From Thiomicrorhabdus sp965602805 (GTDB lineage: Bacteria; Pseudomonadota; Gammaproteobacteria; Thiomicrospirales; Thiomicrospiraceae), in contig CBFCZK010000014.1 in the NCBI GenBank assembly GCA_965602805.1, positions 1 to 60,510 of the forward strand: a stretch of 60,510 nucleotides of DNA, read 5' to 3'. The notes under the pieces were generated by a model that made no database searches, was not told where the DNA came from, and saw only the letters and a list, made by a program, of their open reading frames with translations. The translations under genes and the position numbers were made by a program. Position 1 is the stretch's first letter, and each line of letters begins with the position of its first letter. Below are positions 42,005-51,497 of this stretch, piece by piece.

Positions 42005-43975
42005 GTGAACTTTTATATTGCACAAGATAAGGCGCGTCGTAAAACCAAATGGTTAGTGCTGTTTTACCTGTTGGCTTTGTTGCTCTTAACGTTTGTGAGC
42101 ACCATTGTTTTAATGCTGTTAATGCCGTTGTTTGGTTTTCAGTCCTTGCCCGATTTTTCGATCGGGTTTTGGTCATCGCTCTTTTCACAGCGTCACCTGA
42201 ATACTTTTTTAGGCGTCGGGGCTTTTATCATCGGCGGGGCGTTGATTAGCTCTTACATTGAGAGTCGTCATCTGGCCAAGGGCGGCGGTGTCGTGGCGGC
42301 TGGCTTAGGCGGGGTGAAAATATCAGCCAATACCTCTAATTTCAATGAACGCAAAGCACTTAATGTCGTGACTGAAATGGCCATCGCTTCAGGCATGCCG
42401 GTGCCTGATGTTTATCTACTTAAACACGAAACAGGCATTAATGCCTTTGCGGCAGGCCTGATGCCTTCTGATGCCGTGATTGGGCTAACGCAGGGGGCGA
42501 TTGATAAACTTACCCGAGCACAATTACAAGGGGTGGTGGGGCATGAGTTTAGTCATATCTTAAACGGCGATATGCGCCTGAATTTACGCATTATCATGTT
42601 ATTGCATGGTGTGGCATTTATTGGTGTTTTGGGTCGTATTTTAAGTTCAAACTCAAGCCGGCACAGAAGTGGTTATAACCGTTCCTCACGTTCTAAAGGC
42701 AAAGGTAATGGTAATGGCGGTATTATTGTGGTTGGCCTATTGTTACGTCTGCTTGGCTGGCTAGGGGTTTTATTTGGTCATGTCGTCAAAGCCGCGGTGA
42801 GTCGACAGCGTGAGTTTTTAGCGGACGCTTCTTCGGTACAATTTACCCGTAATCCGTCTGCCATTGGCGATGCTTTAAAAGTCATTGGATCACCATCGCA
42901 ATCAACACGAATTCAAAAGGCAGATATATCTGAAGTCTCCCATCTATTTTTTGGACAAGCTTTTCGCAGTCGTTTTAATTTTATACTTGCAACCCATCCA
43001 CAGATTGAACAGCGGATTCAGCGAGTAGAACCACACTGGGATGGACGGTTTTTAAAACCCTTGCCCGTTCCTGTTGCTGTGCCAGAATATGAAAGTAAGA
43101 CAGAGCCAATGAAAATGAGTGAATCACTGGCCATGTTAATGGCTGCGGGCATCGCCATTGAACACTTAAATGAGACCGCTCAAAAAGCGTTAGAGTCCTT
43201 AATGGATCATATCAAAGAGCCATTAGATGCAATGGCCTTGGTCATTGTGGTGTTAATGAGCGAAGCCACTATTGAACTTCCAGAAGTAAAGGCAGAGAAT
43301 TCTGCAGGATTGCCTCAATCAGTGGCCGATATGTTATTTGCAAGCTGTGGTGATGTGGGAGGTTTAGCGCAAGCGGTTAAGCAACAGCAGGAACGTTTAC
43401 AGTCCATTGATCTAGATAATCGTTTGCCTTTAATTGAAATCGCTATGCCCGCGTTAAAAGAGATGTCATTACAACAATATAAACAGTTTCAATCTTGTTT
43501 ATTAGCGGTGATGGATTTAGATCAGAAACATACTATTTATGAACAGAGTGTCTATCAACTTATTTCACGTTATCTGGATGTCCACTTTGAACTGGCAGCA
43601 CCTATAAAGGTACGTTATAAAAAAGCCAAGCAAGTGAGTATTGAAATTCAATTAGTCATGTCTTTATTGGCTTATTATGGGCACGATTCGAATTCACCAG
43701 GCCTGATCAAACAGGCTTTTGCAAAGGGTATGCAAGTAATCGACTTGCAGGACGTGGCGCTCTTGGAGGGCAGTCAGTCTAATCAGGCTCTGTTTCAGAC
43801 CGCCACTCAAAAACTGGCCTATTGTTCTGATGAATTGAAAGCCACTATTCTTAATGGGTTTATGGTTTGTGTTGAACACGATGGCAATGTGGCAGATATT
43901 GAGAGAGAGTTGGTTTTAGCCATCGCCGCCACGCTAGAAGTGCCTATTTCTAGAGTGCTATTGAGTGTAATATAA
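42005..43975 (+). CDS. M48 family zinc metalloprotease (HtpX-like) with long C-terminal extension
   Basis: Membrane metalloprotease. Seen: an N-terminal cytoplasmic start NFYIAQDKARRKTKW, two to four membrane helices, the zinc motif VVGHEFSHILNGD, a further Glu downstream in REFLADASSVQF, and about 300 C-terminal residues without a recognised domain but with a TerB-like helical look near the end (ILNGFMVCVEHDGNVADIERELV). The GTG at 42005 matches where family proteins begin, but it has no good ribosome binding site of its own; see the adjacent five-codon ORF. Paired with lemA (41-nt gap). Confidence 0.88.
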   Translation: MNFYIAQDKARRKTKWLVLFYLLALLLLTFVSTIVLMLLMPLFGFQSLPDFSIGFWSSLFSQRHLNTFLGVGAFIIGGALISSYIESRHLAKGGGVVAAGLGGVKISANTSNFNERKALNVVTEMAIASGMPVPDVYLLKHETGINAFAAGLMPSDAVIGLTQGAIDKLTRAQLQGVVGHEFSHILNGDMRLNLRIIMLLHGVAFIGVLGRILSSNSSRHRSGYNRSSRSKGKGNGNGGIIVVGLLLRLLGWLGVLFGHVVKAAVSRQREFLADASSVQFTRNPSAIGDALKVIGSPSQSTRIQKADISEVSHLFFGQAFRSRFNFILATHPQIEQRIQRVEPHWDGRFLKPLPVPVAVPEYESKTEPMKMSESLAMLMAAGIAIEHLNETAQKALESLMDHIKEPLDAMALVIVVLMSEATIELPEVKAENSAGLPQSVADMLFASCGDVGGLAQAVKQQQERLQSIDLDNRLPLIEIAMPALKEMSLQQYKQFQSCLLAVMDLDQKHTIYEQSVYQLISRYLDVHFELAAPIKVRYKKAKQVSIEIQLVMSLLAYYGHDSNSPGLIKQAFAKGMQVIDLQDVALLEGSQSNQALFQTATQKLAYCSDELKATILNGFMVCVEHDGNVADIERELVLAIAATLEVPISRVLLSVI

Positions 43976-44078
43976 ACGGATTATATTTGGCTTAACGGAA
44001 CTTAGCTAAGCTTGGTGTCTAAAAACCTCCGCTTACCACTGCTTTATCTACAAAAATACATTAAAGGAAGACTCCCTT

Positions 44079-45815
44079 ATGGGCTTGATTAAAACCCCAT
44101 CGACTTATTTATCGGTTATTAGTTTGTGGCTGTTGCCACTCATGGTGCAGGCGCAACCGGCTGCAATCGCCATGCCGGATTCATACAGTGCGCAGACCGC
44201 AAAACAGATTTTAATGCAGGGCGGTAATGCGGTGGACGCTGCGGTGGCGGCAGGCTTTGTTTTGGCGGTGACTTACCCTGAGGCGGGTAACCTTGGGGGC
44301 GGGGGGTTTATGACCTTGTATACACCCACCTTACAAACCTATGAAAAGGACAGCTTAGCGGTGCAGTTTTTAGATTATCGAGAAAAAGCGCCTCAGGCTG
44401 CCTTTCGGGATCTCTATCTGGACTCAGATAAACAAGTGATTCCTTATCGCTCATTAGTAGGCTATCAAGCTTCGGGCGTGCCGGGTACGGTGATGGGGTT
44501 GTGGCAAGCACATCAGCGTTTTGGCAGCTTACCTTGGTCGCAGCTATTACAACCCGCGATTGAATATGCAAAAAAAGGTTTTGTCGTTTCTATGGCGTTA
44601 GAGAATCGGGCGAAGTGGTTTCAAGGCTGGATAGCCGATAAAGCCGATAAAACCACTAAGCCACTCAATTTTAAGCACTATTTTGGCAGCCTTAAGGCCG
44701 ACACTACTTTTAAGCAACCAGAGTTAGCCTTAACCCTTCAGCGTATTGCTAAACAAGGCGCATCTGATTTCTATCAAGGGGAGACTGCGAAGCTATTGGT
44801 TGATGAGATGCAGGCGAATGAGGGATTGATTACGTTAAGTGACCTGAAAAGCTATCAGGCTAAGTGGCGTCAACCCGTTGTAGGTGAATGGTTGGGTCGA
44901 CAAGTTGTCTCTGCACCTCCACCGAGTTCAGGTGGGGTGGCCATTGTACAGTTACTTAAATTGAAGCAGTTGTTAGCACCCAAACTACAAGCGGCTTTAC
45001 AGCAGGCTAAAAAAGATGGCATATCAGAACAGGTGGTTAAAACTCATTTTTATGCAGAACTCGAAAAACGGGTTTATGCCGATCGAGCGCACTTTTTAGG
45101 TGATCCTGATTTTATCCGCGTACCCGTTAAATCCTTAATTTCGACCGACTATCTTCAAGAACGCAGTAAAAGTGTTTTACTGGATGATATTTCCGAGACT
45201 GAAAAAATGCAGCACGGCAAGGTAGAGACGCCAGAGACCACGCATTTTTCCATTATGGACGCGCAAGGAAACGCCGTGTCGAATACCTATACGTTGAATA
45301 TGCCTTTCGGCAGTGGCGTCGTCATTCCTGGTGCGGGCTTTTTAATGAATGATGAAATGGACGATTTCAGCACCAAACCTGGCGTCGCCAATGTGTTTGG
45401 TGTGGTCGGTGGTAAGGCCAATGAAATTGCGCCGCATAAACGCATGTTATCGTCTATGTCGCCAACGATTGTTTTGAAAGATGGCCAAATTGAAATGGTG
45501 GTCGGTACGCCTGGCGGCTCGACCATTATTACTACGGTATTTCAAACGATTGTGAATATTGCCGAGGAGGGCATGAGTGCCCAACAAGCGGTGGATGCAC
45601 CACGCGTGCATCATCAACTATTGCCCGTCAACCAAATCGCCTATAACCCTGTACTGCCAGAGTCGACTAAAGCGGCATTAGAGTTAATGGGCTACAACTT
45701 AAAACAGAATAATTACATGGGGGATGTGCAACTCATCGCTTATATTAATGGACGCTGGCAAGCGGCATCTGATAAACGAGGTCAAGGGGTTTCTGAGGTG
45801 TTTGCAGTAGATTAA
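44079..45815 (+). CDS. ggt: Gamma-glutamyltransferase
   Basis: Periplasmic or secreted autoprocessing N-terminal nucleophile hydrolase that breaks down glutathione. Seen: signal peptide (VISLWLLPLMVQAQPA), large subunit with GGNAVDAAVAAGFVLAVTYP and GNLGGGGFM, the autoprocessing site ETTHFSIMD where Thr becomes the N-terminal nucleophile, and TPGGSTIITTV. 578 aa, typical. AAGGAAG is 8 nt before the ATG. No neighbour in the pathway. The 45816-45913 gap has no gene. Confidence 0.95.
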   Translation: MGLIKTPSTYLSVISLWLLPLMVQAQPAAIAMPDSYSAQTAKQILMQGGNAVDAAVAAGFVLAVTYPEAGNLGGGGFMTLYTPTLQTYEKDSLAVQFLDYREKAPQAAFRDLYLDSDKQVIPYRSLVGYQASGVPGTVMGLWQAHQRFGSLPWSQLLQPAIEYAKKGFVVSMALENRAKWFQGWIADKADKTTKPLNFKHYFGSLKADTTFKQPELALTLQRIAKQGASDFYQGETAKLLVDEMQANEGLITLSDLKSYQAKWRQPVVGEWLGRQVVSAPPPSSGGVAIVQLLKLKQLLAPKLQAALQQAKKDGISEQVVKTHFYAELEKRVYADRAHFLGDPDFIRVPVKSLISTDYLQERSKSVLLDDISETEKMQHGKVETPETTHFSIMDAQGNAVSNTYTLNMPFGSGVVIPGAGFLMNDEMDDFSTKPGVANVFGVVGGKANEIAPHKRMLSSMSPTIVLKDGQIEMVVGTPGGSTIITTVFQTIVNIAEEGMSAQQAVDAPRVHHQLLPVNQIAYNPVLPESTKAALELMGYNLKQNNYMGDVQLIAYINGRWQAASDKRGQGVSEVFAVD

Positions 45816-45913
45816 TCGTTTGGAGACTCTTTACCTGTGCAGATTGTTTTTGAGGGAAGGACGATTCAGAGCTCTTAAAACACACTTTTTTTTCGAAGCG
45901 TACTTTTGTTGGC

Positions 45914-46741
45914 CTACTTTAGGTCTTTGGCCATTTTCACGACCGTGGCTCGGGCTCGAGAAAATTCAATATTGCTAATGCCTAACTTAGCCATTGAATC
46001 CGAACTACTTCTTTCTATTTCTTCCGTCACATAACGTTTATCTTCTGTGTGAGCCACGACTGCGCGAGCCACATTAAGTAGGTGAATCAATTCATAAAGA
46101 TTATGATCCGAATCATCGACTTTTTGATGGTCACTACCTTGTAATAAGATAGCGCCATAGAGTGAGTTTTTAACATGCCATTTTTTCGCAACATACACGC
46201 CAATAAAGTTTGCACTGGTGCCAAATGTTTCCATTTCTCTTTCGTAAGCGGATGATGGGCTTAATAAACTCTTTAAATAATGTGTTTTATAAGTCGAGTG
46301 ATCATAACGGTTCAAGACGATATAACCGACGTTATGCAGTAAGCCAAATAGATAACAGTCACTTTTAGGAACCGTTAATCGGCTAGAAAGTTCAGCCATC
46401 GCAGTCGCAATCTTAGTGGAATGGTTGATGATCTCAACACTGTCATCTGCAGATTCAAATACATACTCAATAGCATTCGAAAAGAACAGGGTAAATACGC
46501 CATTGACGCCTAAAATATCAACCGCTTGTTTGGCGGTGGTCACCTCTTTTTTAGAGACAAAAGATGACACCGATAGAAAGCGAGTGAGTAGCCTTGGGTT
46601 ACGGCTGATACATTGTGCAATGACAACTGAGTTCGGGTTTTTGTGCAGTGACTCTTCTTGCAGAGCCGCAATTTCATTGGGAATCTTTGGAAGTTTTACT
46701 TTGTTCAAAATGCCTGCAGCAATGGCTAATTTATTTTTCAT
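45914..46741 (-). CDS. HDOD-domain signalling protein
   Basis: Stand-alone HDOD protein, a catalytically poor relative of HD phosphohydrolases that acts in signal networks. Seen: KLPKIPNEIAALQEE at the start of the domain, VDILGVNGVFTLFFSNAIE, and CYLFGLLHNVGYIVLNRYD, where the second residue of the HD pair is Asn. 275 aa. Transcribed alone; no partner gene adjacent. Precise pathway not known. Confidence 0.88.
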   Translation of the reverse strand: MKNKLAIAAGILNKVKLPKIPNEIAALQEESLHKNPNSVVIAQCISRNPRLLTRFLSVSSFVSKKEVTTAKQAVDILGVNGVFTLFFSNAIEYVFESADDSVEIINHSTKIATAMAELSSRLTVPKSDCYLFGLLHNVGYIVLNRYDHSTYKTHYLKSLLSPSSAYEREMETFGTSANFIGVYVAKKWHVKNSLYGAILLQGSDHQKVDDSDHNLYELIHLLNVARAVVAHTEDKRYVTEEIERSSSDSMAKLGISNIEFSRARATVVKMAKDLK

Positions 46742-46898
46742 AAAACCTTAGTTATAAAATCGGCTTATCGTCTGTAATAAGTCGTTCTAATCGTCATTTA
46801 ACCACCAAGAATGATCTTTGTCTAGTATGAAAATGTGCCCGCTTTTATACAGGGGCTTAGGTGGTGGGGTGCGCTGTTTTTTGGGCGCCAGGGTTTAC

Positions 46899-47240
46899 CT
46901 AAAAAACAAATATAATCACAGCAGCAATGATGACCACAGCCACGATAACCAGCCCCTTGTTTTGCTGTAATAAATTCTGGCCAGACTTTTTATCTGCCGA
47001 TTCAAAAGCTTCAACGCCTTCAATATGCGCATTGTAGGCACGATTCTTACCATCGTCTTGTACCTGAATTTGGTAAATAATCACATCACCAATGCTTGGA
47101 CGGCGAGTCATTTGCTTCAGTTCTGAGATGTGAATGAATATGTCTCGGTCTTCATCTTCAGCACCGATAAAACCAAATCCTTTTGAATCATTCCATCGCT
47201 TTAGTTGACCTTTATAGGTCTTGTTGTCCGTTGAACTCAT
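46899..47240 (-). CDS. Cold-shock domain protein with C-terminal membrane tail
   Basis: 113-aa protein: an N-terminal cold-shock OB-fold domain with RWNDSKGFGFI and DIFIHISEL (RNA-binding motifs RNP1 and RNP2 types), a charged linker, and a single hydrophobic C-terminal helix (LVIVAVVIIAAVIIFVF) ending the protein. The domain order predicts tail anchoring, with the nucleic-acid-binding domain in the cytoplasm. Related proteins usually carry a DUF1294 membrane domain instead. Monocistronic. Confidence 0.88.
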   Translation of the reverse strand: MSSTDNKTYKGQLKRWNDSKGFGFIGAEDEDRDIFIHISELKQMTRRPSIGDVIIYQIQVQDDGKNRAYNAHIEGVEAFESADKKSGQNLLQQNKGLVIVAVVIIAAVIIFVF

Positions 47241-47442
47241 CTATTAAACTCCTAACACTTAATCTTGGGAAAGTTGAAACTACAAGCTTTTGCCGATAAT
47301 CGACTCGTACAAAAGACTCTATTATATTAACCTGATTCGATTCTGTCTCGTTTCTTATGAGATTTTAATAAATCAGGGCAAACTATTTAATTTTTTAACT
47401 CTGAAGCGATGTGATTACACCCTGTTAAAATTTAATGAAACA

Positions 47443-48354
47443 CTAGCGAGCCCTTATTGAAAAGCTATCGGTCGCTTTCAGTTTTATAACCGTTGGATTT
47501 GGTGTTTTGTTATCGATTAACCAGGCCAGTTCATCTTGTAGATTGGCATCATCAATCACTTGTTGCCATACGCGTTCATCGGCATTCCAACGATAACCGC
47601 GCGAGCGTAGGGCATCTTTAACGGCAAACGGTGCACCAGTGGCTTTAATCAGTGATTTACTTTGGCGAATGGATTGCAATAGATAGCTAAAAGCCGGATT
47701 CTGGTCTTCCGAAATAGGCATGGCCAGCAGTTGGCAAAGTGCTTGCACATCATCTAAAGCACGGTGCGCGCCGTAGAAAAACTGGCCGACCTTCCAACAT
47801 AAAAATTCCTGGCTACGCGAGCTGACGTGCGCGAGGTTCTGCCAATCGATTTGTGCAACGGAACAACCCCATATTTTATCGACAAATACCGGGTCATAGC
47901 GCTCTAATACCGGGCGATCAAAAGCTGCATTATGGGCAACGCAGAGTTGCACTTGAGAGATGTCCTCAGCGACTTTATCCCAAGGAATCGAATGGCCTTT
48001 GACATCGTTCAGTGTAATCCCGGTAACGCGGGTTACTTCCGCACTGATTTCACCTTGCGGTTCATTTAAGAAGTTTTGCGAGCTGATTACTTGGTAGAAA
48101 TGTCCCGATGAATCGAATTCAATAATTTGATAACCGACTTCAATCACTTCACAGACATCTGTGTCCAGCCCGGTCGTTTCGGTATCAATCACGCAGACAC
48201 GGTGACAGTTGTCAGGCGTGGGTGAGTTGAATACAGTGGTCGGCTTGACCTTTGTTAGTACCTGAAACTCTTCAGATTGATTGAGTAAATCGGCACACTG
48301 TTGTTGATTTGTAGGGTCGGTGTTAGGCGTAGTCATCGGGGTTAATAAGCTCAC
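47443..48354 (-). CDS. 3'-5' exonuclease of the DnaQ (DEDDh) family
   Basis: Exonuclease of the epsilon/DnaQ type. Seen: ExoI VIDTETTGLD, ExoII VAHNAAFDRPVL, ExoIII HRALDDVQALCQLL, so the DEDDh residues are present. A C-terminal module, LRSRGYRWNADERVWQQ, found in some stand-alone DnaQ-like proteins, follows from about residue 250. Substrate and pathway unknown; could be DNA repair or RNA trimming. The 47241-47442 gap shows no gene. Confidence 0.9.
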   Translation of the reverse strand: MSLLTPMTTPNTDPTNQQQCADLLNQSEEFQVLTKVKPTTVFNSPTPDNCHRVCVIDTETTGLDTDVCEVIEVGYQIIEFDSSGHFYQVISSQNFLNEPQGEISAEVTRVTGITLNDVKGHSIPWDKVAEDISQVQLCVAHNAAFDRPVLERYDPVFVDKIWGCSVAQIDWQNLAHVSSRSQEFLCWKVGQFFYGAHRALDDVQALCQLLAMPISEDQNPAFSYLLQSIRQSKSLIKATGAPFAVKDALRSRGYRWNADERVWQQVIDDANLQDELAWLIDNKTPNPTVIKLKATDSFSIRAR

Positions 48355-48460
48355 TTGATTTTGTCGTATGGTTTTGATTATATGCTGTTGATTATATTGG
48401 ATTCTAGCAAGGGTTGTGGCCTAAAATCATGAGAACACCCCATAAAATCGTTATTACGGG

Positions 48461-48928
48461 TCATTCGTGCTTCGGGGTTAAATAACGCTGTAGCCTTTTA
48501 AGTTGTTTTAATTGCTGTACCCATATCGTTAGCAATCGCAAATTCAATGCGCTAAACCAAGGCAGTTGTATTTTAAGTAGGCACTCAATTTCGATGCGTT
48601 TGCCTAATTTTGCGCTGTGGATAACCTGTAGACTGTATTTGTAAGGAGATTCTAATCGGCGACAAATAATGGGGGAGAGTTGTCTCGGGACATATCCCAG
48701 CAAGAGTCCGGGGTTGTCTGTGTTTAAAACGCCAATGGTGGGTGGGCTGTTATCTAAAAGTATCGGTGGTGTTGGTAAAAAGATTTGCAGGGCATGTCGG
48801 TCATAAGCATTGCCAGGTTCAACACGCAACTGCAATGCGGTATTGTTGGTTAGTAAATCTTCGTCAAATGCGATGTCGGCAGCATAATAAAAAGTGCCTT
48901 TGATCGGTAGCTGATAACTTTGTAACAT
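48461..48928 (-). CDS. HIRAN-domain protein
   Basis: Small (155 aa) protein consisting of a HIRAN domain, which in other contexts binds DNA ends or stalled forks. Seen: FYYAADIAFDEDLL, LRVEPGNAYDRHALQIF and LLGYVPRQLSPIICRRLES, the family signature, then a hydrophobic/basic C-terminal part (LPWFSALNLRLLTIWVQQL). Function unknown; may be exported-like or membrane-associated at the C-terminus but no clear signal. Starts 30 nt after the pseudouridine synthase gene. Confidence 0.85.
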   Translation of the reverse strand: MLQSYQLPIKGTFYYAADIAFDEDLLTNNTALQLRVEPGNAYDRHALQIFLPTPPILLDNSPPTIGVLNTDNPGLLLGYVPRQLSPIICRRLESPYKYSLQVIHSAKLGKRIEIECLLKIQLPWFSALNLRLLTIWVQQLKQLKRLQRYLTPKHE

Positions 48929-48958
48929 GCGACATCCTTAGTGGTCATCTCTTAAGAC

Positions 48959-49858
48959 TTATTCAACCGCCATTAAATCCAGTTGTGGTTCGCTTAATTC
49001 ATAAGGTGTAATTTCTTGAGAAATAGGGCAGACAAAACTCAATTTATAAGCCGTGAGTTGCAAATCGGGTCTAATTTCACCATTGGCTTGCAGGGCTAAA
49101 TCCAACGTCTCATCCCCATACAAACGATCTCCAATGATCGGAAAACCGGACTCGGATAGGTGGCGGCGGATTTGATGTTTACGGCCTGTTTCAATATCAA
49201 TCTCCACCCGTGAGACATTCAACTCTGCATTGTAGGCCTTTAAGCCAATATGGCTAACCGCTGCTTTATCATCAATCGGTAAAGTAATGGTTTGGAGTTC
49301 TGCAGGAAACGCTCCCCAGACATTGGCTTGATAAGATTTATGGATTTGGCGACTTTCAAAATAGTGACTTAAAGTATGTGCCATTTTTTTAGTATGCGCC
49401 AGCAACATCAAGCCTTGCGTGGCTCTGTCTAAACGGTGCACTATCCAGGCCTGGCGAGTTTCATTGTTGGGTTTGTAATGCATTTCAACCCAGCGATAAA
49501 GTGCCGTATGATCGCCCCATTTAGATCCCTGTGAGAGCATGCCACGAGGTTTTAACCAAACTGAATAACTCTGTTTGTCCGCTATGAGCTGGGCAGGTGG
49601 CAACTCGGCATTTAACAGTTCTGGAAAATAATAAAAGTCTAAAACCATACCGGGTAAGAGTGCTTTTTTTAAGCGTCTGAGGCGTTCAGGTTTGTTTGGC
49701 TTCGTTGGATGAGTTTGCGTCAACCAAACAGCACCTTTAAGGGCACTATTTTTCAGCTGCTGTTTACTTAAACCCGTCAACTCGGCTAAATGTTCAATTG
49801 CCTCTCCGGGATGCTTAATCGTAAGATTATAGTGTTGCTGTGTTGGGTTTGGATTCAT
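48959..49858 (-). CDS. RluA-family pseudouridine synthase
   Basis: RNA pseudouridine synthase. Seen: an S4-like N-terminus, YSVWLKPRGMLSQGSKWGDH, the catalytic segment HRLDRATQGLML with Asp, and GRKHQIRRHLSESGFPIIGD. 299 aa. Which rRNA or tRNA position it modifies cannot be told from sequence. A 10/12 copy of the palindrome (49444-49455) encodes Arg-Gln-Ala-Trp. Probably co-transcribed with the HIRAN gene. Confidence 0.9.
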   Translation of the reverse strand: MNPNPTQQHYNLTIKHPGEAIEHLAELTGLSKQQLKNSALKGAVWLTQTHPTKPNKPERLRRLKKALLPGMVLDFYYFPELLNAELPPAQLIADKQSYSVWLKPRGMLSQGSKWGDHTALYRWVEMHYKPNNETRQAWIVHRLDRATQGLMLLAHTKKMAHTLSHYFESRQIHKSYQANVWGAFPAELQTITLPIDDKAAVSHIGLKAYNAELNVSRVEIDIETGRKHQIRRHLSESGFPIIGDRLYGDETLDLALQANGEIRPDLQLTAYKLSFVCPISQEITPYELSEPQLDLMAVE

Positions 49859-50054
49859 GGTGCCTAGTATAAATTAAAATGACGAAATGAAAAAATCGGT
49901 TTGATAAAACGATTACTTAGCTTGGTGGATGTTTAACGAATTCTTGGCTTTCTCTAAATAACTCATAATATGCCTTTTTCTTTATCAAAATCTCCCTATA
50001 ATGAGCGTTAATAAATAAAACGATTCATTGAACCAACCCTGCTAGGATTAAACC

Positions 50055-51275
50055 ATGGCCAACCAACTATTCTTAAATAAACAACCTGTTTTAAACGCTC
50101 AACAGAACCTTTATGGTTACCAATTATCGATGCAACCGATGAGTGAAGAAAAAATACAGATGGACCAGTGGGCAGCGGAAATTAAGGCTTTTTGTGAAGG
50201 TATTCAAAAGAATATTGGGATTGATAATTTAACGGCAGGTAAGCCCGCGTTCTATAAGGTGCCTGCGCAATTGCTAAGAGTTGAATTGTTACCAAAGATT
50301 GAGCCGCTGTCCTCCCTAACGGTAGAAGTGAACAGTGATATTTTAAAAGATAAAGACGCGCTCACGGCCTTAAAAGAGCTTATTAAAGCAGGCGTTAAAG
50401 TCGCCATTGATGATTATCAACCGAATGACGCCAATGATAAATTATTAAGTTTGGCTAAGGTCGTTAAGATTGATTCACACAAATTCTCTGCTGAGCAAGT
50501 CACTGAGATGGTGAGTAACTTAAAGGCAAAGCAAATTGCTGTTGTTATTACGGGATTAGAAACAGAAGAGAAGTTTGCCGAGTATCAAGACAGTGGTGCA
50601 GATTACTTCCAAGGATTCTTCTTTACCAATCCTATTTTTTCTACCGAAAAAACACTGTCTAATAATAAGTTGGCTATGCTTAAACTCTTAGCCGAAGTCA
50701 ATGATCCTGATATCGATTTTGAACAAATCGCACAAACGGTTGGCACAGATGTTGGCTTAACGCATAAGTTGCTGAGTGCAATAAATCATCCGAGTACTGG
50801 AATTCCACAGCCCGTAGAAACATTGAAAGATGCCGTTAATTTTATGGGGCTAAAGCGCCTTAAGTTTTGGGTAAATATGATGATGCTCTCTTCTATGGAA
50901 GATGTGCCAGCTGAACTGTTAGTGACCGCTTTGGTACGCGCTAAATTTTTAGAAGGCATAGCTGAGAAGATGAGCTTAGATTCTGAAAAAGACCGCTACT
51001 TTATGGCAGGTTTGTTTTCGACATTGAATGCGTTCTTAAAAATTCCAATGGCCGATGTCGTTGATCAGCTACCATTGTCTGAAGAAGTCAAAGCGGCCTT
51101 ACTGGATCAGTCGGGCGAGATGGGTCGTGTAATTTGGGTTGTCCGAGCGTTAGAGCAGGGCAATACTCGAATTGACATCCCAGGTCGCGATAACATCGAT
51201 TTAATGGTGATTTCTAGCGCTTATATGGCGGCCAATGCTTGGTCTTATAAAACCATTGCTAGCCTTAACGGTTAG
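50055..51275 (+). CDS. EAL-HDOD (YuxH-like) signalling protein
   Basis: Two-domain regulator: an N-terminal degenerate EAL domain lacking the Glu-Ala-Leu signature (LNKQPVLNAQQNLYGYQLSM where the EAL would be) but keeping the TIM-barrel features VAIDDYQPN and KIDSHKF, and a C-terminal HDOD domain (NNKLAMLKLLAEVNDPDIDF and LTHKLLSAINHPS). Such proteins have no phosphodiesterase activity and act as scaffolds, possibly in c-di-GMP networks. A TATAAT at 49997 may be a -10 box. 49859-50054 has no gene. Confidence 0.9.
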   Translation: MANQLFLNKQPVLNAQQNLYGYQLSMQPMSEEKIQMDQWAAEIKAFCEGIQKNIGIDNLTAGKPAFYKVPAQLLRVELLPKIEPLSSLTVEVNSDILKDKDALTALKELIKAGVKVAIDDYQPNDANDKLLSLAKVVKIDSHKFSAEQVTEMVSNLKAKQIAVVITGLETEEKFAEYQDSGADYFQGFFFTNPIFSTEKTLSNNKLAMLKLLAEVNDPDIDFEQIAQTVGTDVGLTHKLLSAINHPSTGIPQPVETLKDAVNFMGLKRLKFWVNMMMLSSMEDVPAELLVTALVRAKFLEGIAEKMSLDSEKDRYFMAGLFSTLNAFLKIPMADVVDQLPLSEEVKAALLDQSGEMGRVIWVVRALEQGNTRIDIPGRDNIDLMVISSAYMAANAWSYKTIASLNG

Positions 51276-51325
51276 ATTATCTTTTCAGGGCTGACCGTGA
51301 TGGAAAGCTTTGTAGATAATGCTAA

Positions 51326-51484
51326 GGAGACCTTTGCACGAGTGGCTGCACAAATAAAAATGGTTAAAAACCGCCTAAATTTCGTTCTAAAACTTGCCAA
51401 TAGCCAGCTATTACCTACGTTTTACGCCTTATTTAGACAATTTTTACCTCATTTTTCTCTCGCGCCCCACTCGTGCAAAGGTCT
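51326..51484. mobile_element. MITE-like inverted-repeat element with CTAA target duplication
   Basis: About 159 bp with terminal inverted repeats GAGACCTTTGCACGAGTGG (51327 onward) and its complement ending at 51485; the inner part continues as an imperfect palindrome to the centre AATAGC-CA-GCTATT (51399-51412), so the element can fold into one long hairpin. It is flanked by CTAA at 51322-51325 and 51485-51488 (or TAA). No transposase. The 63-codon frame across it (51297-51488) is an artefact of the insertion: without it, only MESFVDNAKDK-stop remains. End sequence and YTAR-type duplication suggest IS5-family mobilisation (inference). Confidence 0.8.
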
Positions 51485-51497
51485 CTAAAGATAAATA

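Noticed and set aside
51297..51488. 63-codon ORF between the EAL-HDOD and YgjP-like genes
   Set aside because: Nearly all of it lies in the MITE-like inverted-repeat element; no ribosome binding site and no protein-like composition.
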